NCBI GenBank assembly: GCA_043721435.1
Contig: JAYSQR010000021.1
Location: 11,922-75,921 of the forward strand
DNA: 64,000 nt
Origin: VFJL01 sp043721435
Lineage (GTDB): Bacteria; Pseudomonadota; Gammaproteobacteria; Burkholderiales; Nitrosomonadaceae
Direction: 5' to 3'
The translations under genes and the position numbers were made by a program. How positions within the stretch are numbered: position 1 is the first letter of the stretch; every line of letters begins with the position of its first letter. Below the pieces are notes generated by a model. That model did not search any database. It had not been told where the DNA came from and worked only from the letters and a program-made list of their open reading frames with translations. Positions 37,404 to 46,483 of this stretch are shown piece by piece.

Positions 37404-38488
37404 TGAAGAATGCTGAAACTGCGATGTACCACGCAAAGGAACAAGGAAGAAACGGCTACCAGTTATATGCCGCATGCATGAACAGCCATTTCCTCGAGCG
37501 CATGGCGTTGGAGAACGATCTGCGGTACGCGTTGGAACGGAACGAATTGATGCTGTTCTATCAGCCCCAGATTGAAATGAACAGCGGCAGGATTGTCGCC
37601 GCAGAGGCATTGTTGCGCTGGCAGCACCCCAAGCACGGCTTGATCTTGCCGGCCAAGTTCATTCCGCTTGCCGAACAGTCCGGTTTGATCGTTCCAATTG
37701 GCGAATGGGTCTTGCGTCAAGCCTGTGCCAGCATGAAACGCTGGCATGACGCAGGCGCTGCCCTGATCCGGATAGCGGTCAATCTTTCCGCTCGACAGTT
37801 CGTGCAGCCCAACCTGGTCCAGATGGTGACCGCAGCGCTGGCTGAAAGCGGATTGCCGGCGCAATTTCTGGAACTCGAGATCACAGAAAGCTGTTTGATG
37901 CCGATTTCTGAAAGAGCAGCGGGAAGTGGTACCAATGCCTACTGTTCTACGGAAACCCTGCGAATACTCAAGCAAATGGGAGTGCAGATCACAATTGATG
38001 ATTTTGGCACGGGTTATTCGAATCTGGGGTATCTGAAGAAGTTTCCCATAGACAGCCTCAAGATTGACCAATCATTCGTGTGCAACATCGCCACCGATCG
38101 CAACGATGCGGCAATAGTAAGGGCCATCATTGCCATGTCGGCAAGCCTCGGCTTGAAGGTGGTCGCCGAGGGAGTGGAAACGGAGGAGCAGCGACAGCTT
38201 CTGAGCCAGTACCAATGCACCATAGTGCAGGGGTATCTTTCTGGTCGACCTGTGCCAGCAGAATCATTCGAACGATTCCTGAATAAGGCGACCAGTGTCA
38301 ATCTGGCAACCCAGGCCGAGCCACGACTGCGTAGCGACTTCGTCGGCAGGTTGCCTGCTGCCAGATCCGCCAGGAAAGGGGAAGCCAAAGAATTAGCCAC
38401 GGCTCCGCTAACCAGAGACCGGCGAGCCCTCTCGGCCATGGCGATAATGACTGCCGCTGGCGGTGATGAAGACTCGGCTGAGTTATAG
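37403..38488 (+). CDS. EAL-domain part of the split c-di-GMP protein
   Basis: It starts at an ATG overlapping the TGA of the preceding ORF (TGATG). The first 25 residues are the end of a GGDEF domain; residues 40-300 form an EAL domain with all key motifs: EALLRW, NLSARQF, ELEITES, DDFGTGYSNL, DSLKIDQSF, VVAEGVE and QGY. It should therefore be an active c-di-GMP phosphodiesterase if made. The C-terminal 60 residues are basic and unlike known domains. See the preceding entry for the one-base shift. Confidence 0.85.
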   Translation: MKNAETAMYHAKEQGRNGYQLYAACMNSHFLERMALENDLRYALERNELMLFYQPQIEMNSGRIVAAEALLRWQHPKHGLILPAKFIPLAEQSGLIVPIGEWVLRQACASMKRWHDAGAALIRIAVNLSARQFVQPNLVQMVTAALAESGLPAQFLELEITESCLMPISERAAGSGTNAYCSTETLRILKQMGVQITIDDFGTGYSNLGYLKKFPIDSLKIDQSFVCNIATDRNDAAIVRAIIAMSASLGLKVVAEGVETEEQRQLLSQYQCTIVQGYLSGRPVPAESFERFLNKATSVNLATQAEPRLRSDFVGRLPAARSARKGEAKELATAPLTRDRRALSAMAIMTAAGGDEDSAEL

Positions 38489-38614
38489 GCAGATGGATCT
38501 TTCATGCGCACAGGGTATCGGTTGAATTTATTGAAATGCCATGCTCCGCCTGTTATGAAACATTCGGGACGGGGAAGTCTGGAAAAAGATGGCACTTATT
38601 TTTAGGGGAGATAC

Positions 38615-39130
38615 ATGACACAGGCAATGCAAACAGTAGTCACTGCGGCGACTTTGCCTGCCAGGAGGGCAGGCAGTGAAACGAATGATTTCCTGACTTT
38701 CACGCTGGGCAAGGAAGATTGCGGCATCGAGATTCTCAAGGTGCAGGAAGTCCGCAGCTATGATGCGGTGGCAAAGATCGCCAATGCACCCGAGTTCTTG
38801 ATCAATCTGCGCGGTACGGTTGTGCCGGTGGTGGACATGCGCATCAAACTCAACCTCGGCAAGGTCGAATACAACGAGTTAACCGTAGTGATCATCCTCA
38901 ACTTGGCAGGGCGGGTAGTGGCGATAGTGGTGGATAAGGTATCCGACGTGATTACCCTGACACCTGAACAGATCAGGCCGACACCGGATTTTGCGTCCAG
39001 TTTCAACGCCAAATACATCCTCGGCTTCGGCATGATGGAGCAGCGCATGCTGATCCTGGTGGACATCGAGCAACTGATGACCGGCAACAGCATGCTACTG
39101 GTGCGTGGCGCCGGCGTGGCGGAGCACTAA
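38615..39130 (+). CDS. CheW-type chemotaxis coupling protein
   Basis: The 171-residue protein is a single CheW domain (about 25-160; FTLGKEDCGIEILKVQEVR, NLRGTVVPVVDMR, VDKVSDVITL). CheW links receptors to CheA. No cheA, receptor or flagellar gene is in the window, so it is an orphan beside the c-di-GMP gene. GGGGAG stands before the ATG. Confidence 0.92.
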   Translation: MTQAMQTVVTAATLPARRAGSETNDFLTFTLGKEDCGIEILKVQEVRSYDAVAKIANAPEFLINLRGTVVPVVDMRIKLNLGKVEYNELTVVIILNLAGRVVAIVVDKVSDVITLTPEQIRPTPDFASSFNAKYILGFGMMEQRMLILVDIEQLMTGNSMLLVRGAGVAEH

Positions 39131-39154
39131 ATTCCGGCAACGTCTTCACAGACC

Positions 39155-40069
39155 TCATTGCGCCTGCGAGATGCTGCTGCCAGGCGGAACGCTGTGTGTA
39201 AGCCAGACGTTGCCTCCGATGGTCGAACCGCGGCCGATGGTGATGCGGCCGAGAATGGTAGCGCCCGCGTAGATGACAACATCATCTTCAACGATGGGAT
39301 GCCGCGCATTGCCCTTCACCAGCGCACCGTTCTCATCTACCGGGAAACGCTTGGCGCCGAGGGTTACAGCCTGGTACAGCCGCACGTTTTTGCCGATGAT
39401 GGCGGTTTCGCCGATGACGACACCCGTACCGTGATCGATGAAAAAACTGCTACCGATCTGCGCGCCCGGATGGATCTCGATACCGGTGGCCGAATGAGCA
39501 ATTTCGGAAATCATGCGCGCGATCAACGGAACCCCCAGACGGTACAACTCATGGGCGAGCCGGTAGTACATAATGGCGCTAATGCCCGGATAGCAGACCA
39601 ATACCTCATCGACGCTGCGCGCAGCCGGGTCGCCTTCGTAGGCTGCGTAGATATCGTTATCCAGTAGGCTGCGGATCTGCGGCAGGCACCCGGCAAACGC
39701 GCGCGTAATCGCGGTCGCTTGTTCGTGGGTCGTGTTGCTGTCGGTTTCCGAGCTGGCGGCATAATGTAATTCGCGCCGCACCTGCTGCTGTAATTTCCTC
39801 AGTGCTGTATCCAGCGTTTGTCTGACATAGTGATCGACGCCTCCATCAGTGAGTTCCGGCGAGCCCAGACGGTTCGGGAACAGCGCGGCGCTTAGCCCGT
39901 CTGCGATGTCGGCCAATGTCTTGCGCGAGGGAAGTCTGGGTGGGCGGTCGCGCCGCTGCCGGTGTTCCAGCGAGGCCACACGCAAAGCACGCAATTCGGC
40001 CACAATTGCATCGGTCTCCAGATGTGCTTCCGTCAGTGATGGATCACTGGTTTTTTTGGGGGTTGTCAC
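39155..40069 (-). CDS. epsC: serine O-acetyltransferase EpsC
   Basis: EpsC acetylates serine for cysteine synthesis. The 304-residue protein has a long helical N-terminus (about 1-160) and a C-terminal left-handed beta-helix with hexapeptide repeats (GIEIHPGAQIG, FFIDHGTGVVIGETAIIG). The catalytic His and Asp sit in DHGTGV. It overlaps the cysK stop (ATGA) and so is made with its partner enzyme. Confidence 0.93.
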   Translation of the reverse strand: MTTPKKTSDPSLTEAHLETDAIVAELRALRVASLEHRQRRDRPPRLPSRKTLADIADGLSAALFPNRLGSPELTDGGVDHYVRQTLDTALRKLQQQVRRELHYAASSETDSNTTHEQATAITRAFAGCLPQIRSLLDNDIYAAYEGDPAARSVDEVLVCYPGISAIMYYRLAHELYRLGVPLIARMISEIAHSATGIEIHPGAQIGSSFFIDHGTGVVIGETAIIGKNVRLYQAVTLGAKRFPVDENGALVKGNARHPIVEDDVVIYAGATILGRITIGRGSTIGGNVWLTHSVPPGSSISQAQ

Positions 40070-41046
40070 GATGCCACCAATCCTTGAGCGTCGAACACGT
40101 TTTCAAAAAGAATGGTACTCAGATAACGTTCGCCGGAATCAGGCAGAATGACAACGATGATTTTGCCCGCGTTTTCCGGTCGCCTGGCCTGGCGTACCGC
40201 CGCCGCTACCGCAGCACCGCATGAAATACCGGAGATGATGCCTTCCTCACGCGCAAGGCGGCGTGCGTAGAGAATCGCCTCTTCGTTGCTGACCTGCTCG
40301 ATTTCATCCACCAGCGAGAGATCCACGTTCTCCGGGATGAAACCCGCACCGATGCCTTGAATCTTGTGCGGCGCAGGTTGCAGCGGCTCATCGGCACGCT
40401 GTTGGCTGAGCACCGGACTGGCCGATGGCTCGACCGCAACCGCAACAATTGCCTTGCCTCTAGTTTTTTTGAGATAGCGTGAAACGCCGGTGATGGTGCC
40501 GCCGGTACCCACGCCAGCGACAAAAATATCAACGGCGCCGTCGGTATCATTCCAGATTTCCGGTCCCGTGGTTTGTTCGTGGATGGCCGGGTTGGCAGGG
40601 TTCTTGAACTGCTGCAGCAAAACATATCGACCGGGATCGGAAGCGACGATCTCCTCGGCTTTCTCGATTGAGCCTTTCATGCCGCGCGCACCTTCCGTCA
40701 GAACCAGTCTGGCGCCGTAGGCAAGCAGCAGCTTGCGGCGCTCCAGACTCATAGTTTCCGGCATGGTCAGGGTCAGTGGCATGCCGCGTGCAGCAGCGAC
40801 GAACGCCAGCGCAATGCCGGTGTTGCCGCTGGTCGGCTCCACCAGTTCTTTGCCGGGGCCGAGCAGTCCGCGGCGCTCTGCATCTTCGACCATCGCTGCG
40901 CCAATGCGGCATTTGACGGAGTAACCGGGATTGCGCCCCTCGATTTTCGCCAGCACTGTCGCGGGCGCGCCATCGGTGATACGGTTGAGCCGGACCAGCG
41001 GGGTGTGGCCGATGGATTGCGTGTTATCCTTGAACCAGTGTGACAT
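40066..41046 (-). CDS. cysK: cysteine synthase A
   Basis: This PLP enzyme makes cysteine from O-acetylserine and sulfide. The 326-residue protein has the PLP lysine in GYSVKCRIG (about residue 43), EPTSGNTG, GTGGTITG phosphate loop, and GISCGAAVAAA. AAAAAGGT precedes the ATG. It is followed by epsC with overlap. A second family member (cysM) lies at 51116. Confidence 0.94.
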   Translation of the reverse strand: MSHWFKDNTQSIGHTPLVRLNRITDGAPATVLAKIEGRNPGYSVKCRIGAAMVEDAERRGLLGPGKELVEPTSGNTGIALAFVAAARGMPLTLTMPETMSLERRKLLLAYGARLVLTEGARGMKGSIEKAEEIVASDPGRYVLLQQFKNPANPAIHEQTTGPEIWNDTDGAVDIFVAGVGTGGTITGVSRYLKKTRGKAIVAVAVEPSASPVLSQQRADEPLQPAPHKIQGIGAGFIPENVDLSLVDEIEQVSNEEAILYARRLAREEGIISGISCGAAVAAAVRQARRPENAGKIIVVILPDSGERYLSTILFENVFDAQGLVAS

Positions 41047-41202
41047 TGAGGTACCTTTTTCTTGACGGACGGCAGGCCGACGCTTTCACGTCGCCGATGT
41101 TAACCAGTCAGATAAACAATTGCAACGCTTCCTAAAGTCTCGCCATCGCAGATTGCAGATTGGTTATAATTCGCCTGTTGAATTTAATGTAAAATGACAG
41201 CC

Positions 41203-41583
41203 ATGCAGAAAACCATGTTGCAAGCCAAATTGCATCGGGTACGCGTGACGCGCTCGGAGCTGGATTATGAAGGTTCGTGCGCGATTGACGATGTGCTGCT
41301 TGACGCCGCTGGTATCCGTGAGTACCAGCAGATCGAAATCTACAACATCACCAATGGTGAACGTTTCACCACCTATGCCATTCGCGCCCAGCGCAATTCG
41401 GGGATAATCTCGGTAAACGGTGCTGCCGCCCACAAGGCCAGCCCAGGGGATATTCTGATCATTGCGGCCTATGCAATCTATTCCGAGCCGGAACTGCGCC
41501 TTTATCAACCGCGACTGGTCTACGTGAATGAGATGAATCTCATCATCGATCAGCGCGGCAGCGTCCCAGTACAAGCAGCCTGA
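41203..41583 (+). CDS. panD: aspartate 1-decarboxylase
   Basis: PanD makes beta-alanine for pantothenate. With the start at 41203 the self-cleavage site Gly24-Ser25 (DYEGSC) falls exactly where it is in other PanD proteins; the ATG at 41194 would shift it by three. NGAAAHKASPGD and the 126-residue length agree. A TATAAT box at 41165-41170 may belong to its promoter, but no good -35 was found. Confidence 0.96.
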   Translation: MQKTMLQAKLHRVRVTRSELDYEGSCAIDDVLLDAAGIREYQQIEIYNITNGERFTTYAIRAQRNSGIISVNGAAAHKASPGDILIIAAYAIYSEPELRLYQPRLVYVNEMNLIIDQRGSVPVQAA

Positions 41584-41615
41584 TCTGGTTCCGTACTGCT
41601 CGGGATGTAGAACTC

Positions 41616-42371
41616 CTACCTGGCACCGGCTCCCTTGAGGAGTTTTACCACCTCCTGGTGCTGGTATTTCGATGCCAGTGTCAACGCGGTGGCACCATTG
41701 ACAGCCTTGGCGTTCACCTCGGGCTTGGCGGCGAGCAGCGCGTGCACTACTCTCAGGTGGCCCATCTGCGACGCCAGCATCAATGCATTGGCGCCGTTGC
41801 TGAGCTGGGCGTTCACATCGGCCTTGGCGGCAAGCAATATTTGCACTATCTGCCAGCGCCCCTCCTGTGATGCCTGCATCAACGCCGTGAGGCCGTCATT
41901 CCTGCGGGCGGCTACATCAGCCCCGGCGGCGAGCAACGCCTGCACTACCTGCCGGTGTCCTTTCTGCGACGCAACGATCAATGCGGTATTGCCATCGGCC
42001 GCCTTGGCGTTTACATTGGCCTTGGCTTCAAGCAGTATTTGTACTGCCTCATGAAAACCGCTTTGCGATGCTGCCATCAGCGCAGTGACTCCATCGTTTG
42101 CTGCGGCGTTCACATCGGCTTTAGCGGCGAGCAGCGCTTCCACTATCTCTTCATGGCCATTTTCCGATGCCGCCATCAATGCCGTGATGCCATTGTTTGC
42201 TTTGGCATTCACATTGGCCCTGGCAGCGAGCGCTGCCTTGATCCCTGGAAGATTACCTTTTCCGGCTGCGGTGATGAGACCGCTGTCTTTCATGTTGGCC
42301 CAGGTGCTTGTTGAAGCACAAAACAGAGCCACTAGCATGCTCAGCATCTGTATATGTTTGCGCCTAATCAT
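41616..42371 (-). CDS. exported ankyrin-repeat protein
   Basis: The 251-residue protein has a signal peptide (about 1-26, ending in STWA) and seven 33-residue ankyrin repeats (pattern G.TALM.AS..GH...V..LL.AKADVNA). It is presumably periplasmic; its partner is unknown. The ATG at 42371 has AGGAGG at six bases; the ATG at 42389 does not. The repeats are also visible as 99-bp DNA repeats. It is convergent with panD. Confidence 0.88.
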   Translation of the reverse strand: MIRRKHIQMLSMLVALFCASTSTWANMKDSGLITAAGKGNLPGIKAALAARANVNAKANNGITALMAASENGHEEIVEALLAAKADVNAAANDGVTALMAASQSGFHEAVQILLEAKANVNAKAADGNTALIVASQKGHRQVVQALLAAGADVAARRNDGLTALMQASQEGRWQIVQILLAAKADVNAQLSNGANALMLASQMGHLRVVHALLAAKPEVNAKAVNGATALTLASKYQHQEVVKLLKGAGAR

Positions 42372-42698
42372 CCCGCTCCTCCTTTTCATGAAACATATTT
42401 GAAATTAATCGAAGCTGTTGCAGACATAAAGTCGGGCTCCCCAACTGTTGTGACATATCGACGGCTAATCGCATGCTCGATGCTGGAATTGGCGGATCTT
42501 TGACCAGTCATGGGGAGGAAATGCGGACAGCGTAAGATATTAGCGTTGATAAGGAGTTATTGCCAAGCTGTTATTGGCTGGTTAAGACGGGCTAAGTTAT
42601 AATAGCGGCCTTTTCAGAGAGACTTCACTATTTCTTGATGTTGCTGTAAGAGAGAGCATTGTAGTTCTCAATCAACTAAATAAGATGGGATTGCCGAA
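42372..42698. other. intergenic with promoter
   Basis: About 330 bases between the ankyrin gene start and a small plus-strand ORF. It contains the promoter at 42574-42603 and, in the first part, should hold the ankyrin gene's promoter. No RNA gene or terminator was recognised. Confidence 0.5.
42574..42603 (+). promoter_or_regulatory. sigma-70-like promoter
   Basis: TTGGCT (42574-42579) and a perfect TATAAT (42598-42603) are 18 bases apart. It would start RNA near 42610, some 90 bases before the small ORF at 42699 and ahead of the PAS-GGDEF-EAL relic and the HDOD gene. Confidence 0.5.
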
Positions 42699-42905
42699 AT
42701 GAGGTTTCAGCAGGGAAAAAGTATGGTTCGTTGGCTAGCTCTTATGCCAATGGCACTTGCCTTAGGTCTTGCCGGAAACTTTGGGTTCTTCGCAGAGCAC
42801 TTTATCTCGACTGAGAAACTTACTTTTCCCCCACCCATTAATGGAAATTTGCCGCGGGAGAGCCCCGTATGGGGGTTGCATCACGATATGCTAGACTGTT
42901 GCTAG
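42699..42905 (+). CDS. hypothetical small exported protein (68 aa)
   Basis: It starts with a basic stretch and a hydrophobic segment (VRWLALMPMALALGLAGNF), like a signal peptide or membrane anchor, then a short hydrophilic tail with two cysteines at the end. No family was recognised and the ribosome site is weak. It lies after a good promoter. It may instead be the remains of a longer gene or simply non-coding. Confidence 0.3.
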   Translation: MRFQQGKSMVRWLALMPMALALGLAGNFGFFAEHFISTEKLTFPPPINGNLPRESPVWGLHHDMLDCC

Positions 42906-42973
42906 TTGCAGGTTTGTTGTTCAGCTTATAATTCGCCGAATTCCTGAGAATGGCAGGAGAAGGCTAGGCTATC

Positions 42974-43638
42974 GTGAGTGATCTAGTCTCTTTCAAATCC
43001 CTATCGCTGCTGACTGATTTCACCGTGCGCATTGATGCGGACAGTATCATCCGGCAGGCATCAGCACCATCCCAGGAATTTCTTGAGCTGGCCACAAGCC
43101 CGGTGGGGGAGGCGCTCAGGTTCTTCATTCAGCCCGAGGACATGTCAATATTCACGGCGGCGAAAGATAAGGTGGCACTCACCGGGGGAAAGCAGTCGTT
43201 TGTTTGCCGCCTGCTGCGGCAGCGCGTGTTGCCGGTATGGGTGGATTGCCATATCCTGCGCATGGAAGGGCGCGACGAATATGTCTTTGTTGCCTATGAT
43301 GCTTCGCATTGGAAGGAAAACGAAGCCCGGCTTTCTCATCTTTCCACCCACGATGCCCTTGCCAGGCAGAGGGCTGCTCAGTGACCGGATCAGTGTCGGT
43401 ATCAATACCGCCAGTCGCGGAAACAATAATCTTGTCATCCTTTTCCTTAACCTGAACGGATTCAAAAAAATAAATGATTCGCTTGGCTGCGGGATTGGGG
43501 TTGCTGGTGGTGGCAGAAGGGGTGGAAACTGAAGAGTCGTTGGAATTTCTCAAATTGAAAGGCTGTGATCTGGTCCAGGGATATCTCACCGGCAGGCCGA
43601 TGGATGCCGCCGCTTTTCGGGAAAAATTTATACTATGA
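42974..43638 (+). pseudogene. degraded PAS-GGDEF-EAL gene in three frames
   Basis: From a GTG at 42974 a PAS-like domain reads to LSHLSTHDAL (43360), then the frame shifts: GGDEF-domain beginning (LLSDRIS...ILFLNLNGFKKINDSLG) continues in a second frame to about 43486. The next segment (VVAEGVETEESLEFLKLKGCDLVQGYLTGRPMDAAAF) is the end of an EAL domain in a third frame, stopping at 43638. The middle (GGDEF signature and most of EAL, about 300 codons) has been deleted. It cannot make or degrade c-di-GMP. Confidence 0.85.
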
Positions 43639-45059
43639 CAACACTGATATCAACTCTTAATGATGGAAAAGCCGGATTCTTTGCGCTCTTACGCAAGCGC
43701 ATGGAAGAAAAGGGAGATTTTCCCGCCCTGTCAAAATCAGTGCAAAATTTTTCCGAAATGACACGGGACGAGAATTTTAGTATCACGGATATCACCGGCA
43801 TCATATTAAGCGATTTCGCCTTGACACAGAAGGTAATCCGGTTGGCCAACTCCGTCATGTATGCGTCAATCGGTGGGGAAATAACGACCATCAGCAAGGC
43901 GGCTATGATCATCGGATCTGACGCGCTCTCGTATCTCGTACTTAGCGTGCGGTTGGTGGATACGCTTTCCAGCAGCGCGCCCGACTCTGTAGCGGCTCGC
44001 GCGGAAATGACACAGGCGCTGCTGGCTGGCGATATTGCCAGAGAGATTGCGGCGAAGGCTCACATAAAAAACGCCGAAGAAGCTGTTGTATGCGCGCTTA
44101 TGCATCATCTTGGCCGTTTGCTTGTAGTATTTTACTTCCCCGAGGAATGGTCCAGGGTAGAGGAGGTTTCTGCAAGCAGGTCCCTGTCAAAGAACGAGGC
44201 GGCACTGGAGATCATTGGCGTGACGTTGGATGAAATTTCGCAAGAGTTCGCCAAAAACTGGCGCTTGCCCAAGAAGATTGCCGACAGCATGATGAGTCCG
44301 CCTTCAGTTGTTGCGACCACTATTCCCGGTTCCCCGGGTTGGCTCAGAATGATGGCCAGTTTTGCAGGGGAAGCGGCGGCGACGCTAACCCAAAAGGTTG
44401 CCGGCAATGATTTGACGGAACTCGCGTCCCTTTACAGCAATGCTTTGCTGGTTCCGGTCGAAACCATCATGGAATCGGTGAATCTCGCTATTAACGATGC
44501 AAGGGGGTCCTCCATTCTGGAGGCTGTCAGCATGCCGCATGGCAAGCCGGCTGATTCCATCAAGCAACTGGACGCAGGTGTGCGTGAGACCATGAATGCA
44601 CTGGGCAGAGGGGCGAATTTCGGCAATATATTGAACCTGGTGCTCGAAACCATATATGGCGGCATGGGTTTCAACCGCGTGGCTGTTTTTCTGCGCGATG
44701 GTGATGCTTTCAAGGGCAGGGTGGGTTTTGGTAATGCGATGCCTGAAACGCTGCCGAATCTGTCTTTCCCCGAAGCCTATGTGACCGATGTGTTCCATTT
44801 AGCGCTGGCCAACAATACGGATGTGTTCATCGCAGATGTTACTGAGCCCAAGTCGGCGGCAAGCATACCGTCTTGGCTTACCGAAACGCTGCCTGATGTC
44901 CGGGCTTTCATCCTGCTGCCGATGAACCTGAACGGGTGCTCCATCGGGTTACTGTATGGTGATTGGAGGAAGAGTACTACAGAGTTGGTCGAGCAAGATG
45001 AGATGGTGCTGATGCGCTCGCTCAGGGATAATTTGATGAAGTCGCTTGGCTCGAAATAA
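43635..45059 (+). CDS. HDOD-GAF signalling protein
   Basis: The 474-residue protein has an HDOD domain (about 15-225; LANSVMYASIGGEITTISKAAMIIG, ALMHHLGRLLVVFYFPEEW) and a GAF domain (about 320-465; FNRVAVFLRDG). HDOD proteins lack the metal ligands of HD phosphodiesterases and act as scaffolds in signalling. Its ATG overlaps the stop of the degraded PAS-GGDEF-EAL gene (ATGA), so the two were once a coupled pair. Confidence 0.88.
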   Translation: MTTLISTLNDGKAGFFALLRKRMEEKGDFPALSKSVQNFSEMTRDENFSITDITGIILSDFALTQKVIRLANSVMYASIGGEITTISKAAMIIGSDALSYLVLSVRLVDTLSSSAPDSVAARAEMTQALLAGDIAREIAAKAHIKNAEEAVVCALMHHLGRLLVVFYFPEEWSRVEEVSASRSLSKNEAALEIIGVTLDEISQEFAKNWRLPKKIADSMMSPPSVVATTIPGSPGWLRMMASFAGEAAATLTQKVAGNDLTELASLYSNALLVPVETIMESVNLAINDARGSSILEAVSMPHGKPADSIKQLDAGVRETMNALGRGANFGNILNLVLETIYGGMGFNRVAVFLRDGDAFKGRVGFGNAMPETLPNLSFPEAYVTDVFHLALANNTDVFIADVTEPKSAASIPSWLTETLPDVRAFILLPMNLNGCSIGLLYGDWRKSTTELVEQDEMVLMRSLRDNLMKSLGSK

Positions 45060-45130
45060 ATTAATTAACTCAATTCGCATAATCCGGCGCGATCATTGTG
45101 CGGATTTCTGATGCATCCGGGCCAATCGTA

Positions 45131-46444
45131 ATGAAATTTATTGATCTCCCATCTGTCCATAGCGCCCAGGGCATAGTGCGTCTGCCCGGTTCCAAGAGTA
45201 TTTCCAATCGCATCCTGTTGCTTGCTGCGCTTGCGGAAGGGGTTACCCATGTGCATGATCTGCTTGCTTCCGACGACACGGTACGGATGCTGGATGCGCT
45301 TAAGGCTCTGGGTGTGCCCATCGTTCGGACCAGCAACAATGATTATCGGGTGCAGGGTATAGGCGGGCAATTTCCGCTGCGTTTTCCGGTTACTGAGGCA
45401 GATCTGTTTCTGGGGAATGCCGGCACGGCTTTTCGTCCGCTCACCGCCGTGCTGGCACTGGCGCAGGGGCACTATCGGCTTTCCGGCGTGCCGCGCATGC
45501 ATGAGCGCCCCATCGGCGATCTGGTGGATGCGCTACGGCAATTGGGCGCAGAGATAACCTATCTCGGCAATGAAGGTTTTCCGCCGCTGGAAATAAACCA
45601 TGCCCGCATACATGCGGGCATGGTGACAGTGAAGGGTAACGTTTCCAGCCAATTTCTGACTGGTTTGCTGCTGGCATTGCCCCTATCCGCGCCGGTTGCT
45701 GGTGAAACGCTGACGGTAGCGGTGACGGGAGAGCTGATTTCACGGCCTTATGTCGAGCTGACCATCGCCCTGATGGCGCGTTTCGGCGTGCAGGTCGAGC
45801 ACGAGGAATGGCGACGCTTCACCCTGCGCGGCGGGCAGCGTTACCGCAGTCCCGGCGAAATATTTGTCGAAGGCGATGCCTCTTCTGCTTCCTATTTTCT
45901 TGCTGCCGGTATCATCGGCGGCGGCCCGGTGCGGGTGGAAGGAGTGGGCCGGGGCAGTCTGCAGGGCGATGTATATTTCGCTGCAGCGCTGGAGCAAATG
46001 GGGGCAGGCATTACCCTGGGAGATAACTGGATCGAGGCGCGTGCACCACAATCAGGGCGGCTCCGGGCAATAGATCTTGACTGCAATCATATCCCCGATG
46101 CTGCCATGACGCTGGCAGTGGTGGCCTTGTTTGCCGACGGCATTACCGTGCTGCGCAATATCGCCAGTTGGCGGGTGAAGGAAACCGACCGGCTTGCGGC
46201 GATGGCCAAGGAACTGCGCAAACTGGGCGCGACGGTGGAAGAAGGGGCGGATTTTCTGCGCATCACGCCGCCGGCGGCACAGCTTGTCGCGCATGCGGCG
46301 ATTGATACTTACGACGATCACCGCATGGCCATGTGTTTCTCACTGGCATCTTTGGGTACGCCAGTGCGCATCAACGATCCGGATTGTGTGGTCAAGACTT
46401 TTCCCGATTATTTCAAGAAATTTGCGGCAATAGTCAGGGGCTGA
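45131..46444 (+). CDS. aroA: 5-enolpyruvylshikimate-3-phosphate synthase
   Basis: AroA makes EPSP in the shikimate pathway. The 437-residue protein has LPGSKSISNRILLLAALAEG near the N-terminus, LGNAGTAFRPLTAVL (about residue 96), and YDDHRMAMCFSLA near the end, the pattern of a class I enzyme. The ATG at 45131 is preferred over a GTG at 45098. It leads the aroA-cmk-rpsA-ihfB run. Confidence 0.96.
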   Translation: MKFIDLPSVHSAQGIVRLPGSKSISNRILLLAALAEGVTHVHDLLASDDTVRMLDALKALGVPIVRTSNNDYRVQGIGGQFPLRFPVTEADLFLGNAGTAFRPLTAVLALAQGHYRLSGVPRMHERPIGDLVDALRQLGAEITYLGNEGFPPLEINHARIHAGMVTVKGNVSSQFLTGLLLALPLSAPVAGETLTVAVTGELISRPYVELTIALMARFGVQVEHEEWRRFTLRGGQRYRSPGEIFVEGDASSASYFLAAGIIGGGPVRVEGVGRGSLQGDVYFAAALEQMGAGITLGDNWIEARAPQSGRLRAIDLDCNHIPDAAMTLAVVALFADGITVLRNIASWRVKETDRLAAMAKELRKLGATVEEGADFLRITPPAAQLVAHAAIDTYDDHRMAMCFSLASLGTPVRINDPDCVVKTFPDYFKKFAAIVRG

Positions 46445-46483
46445 ACTGGTATGGCTTTACCTGTGTAAATATTGAGGTTATGC

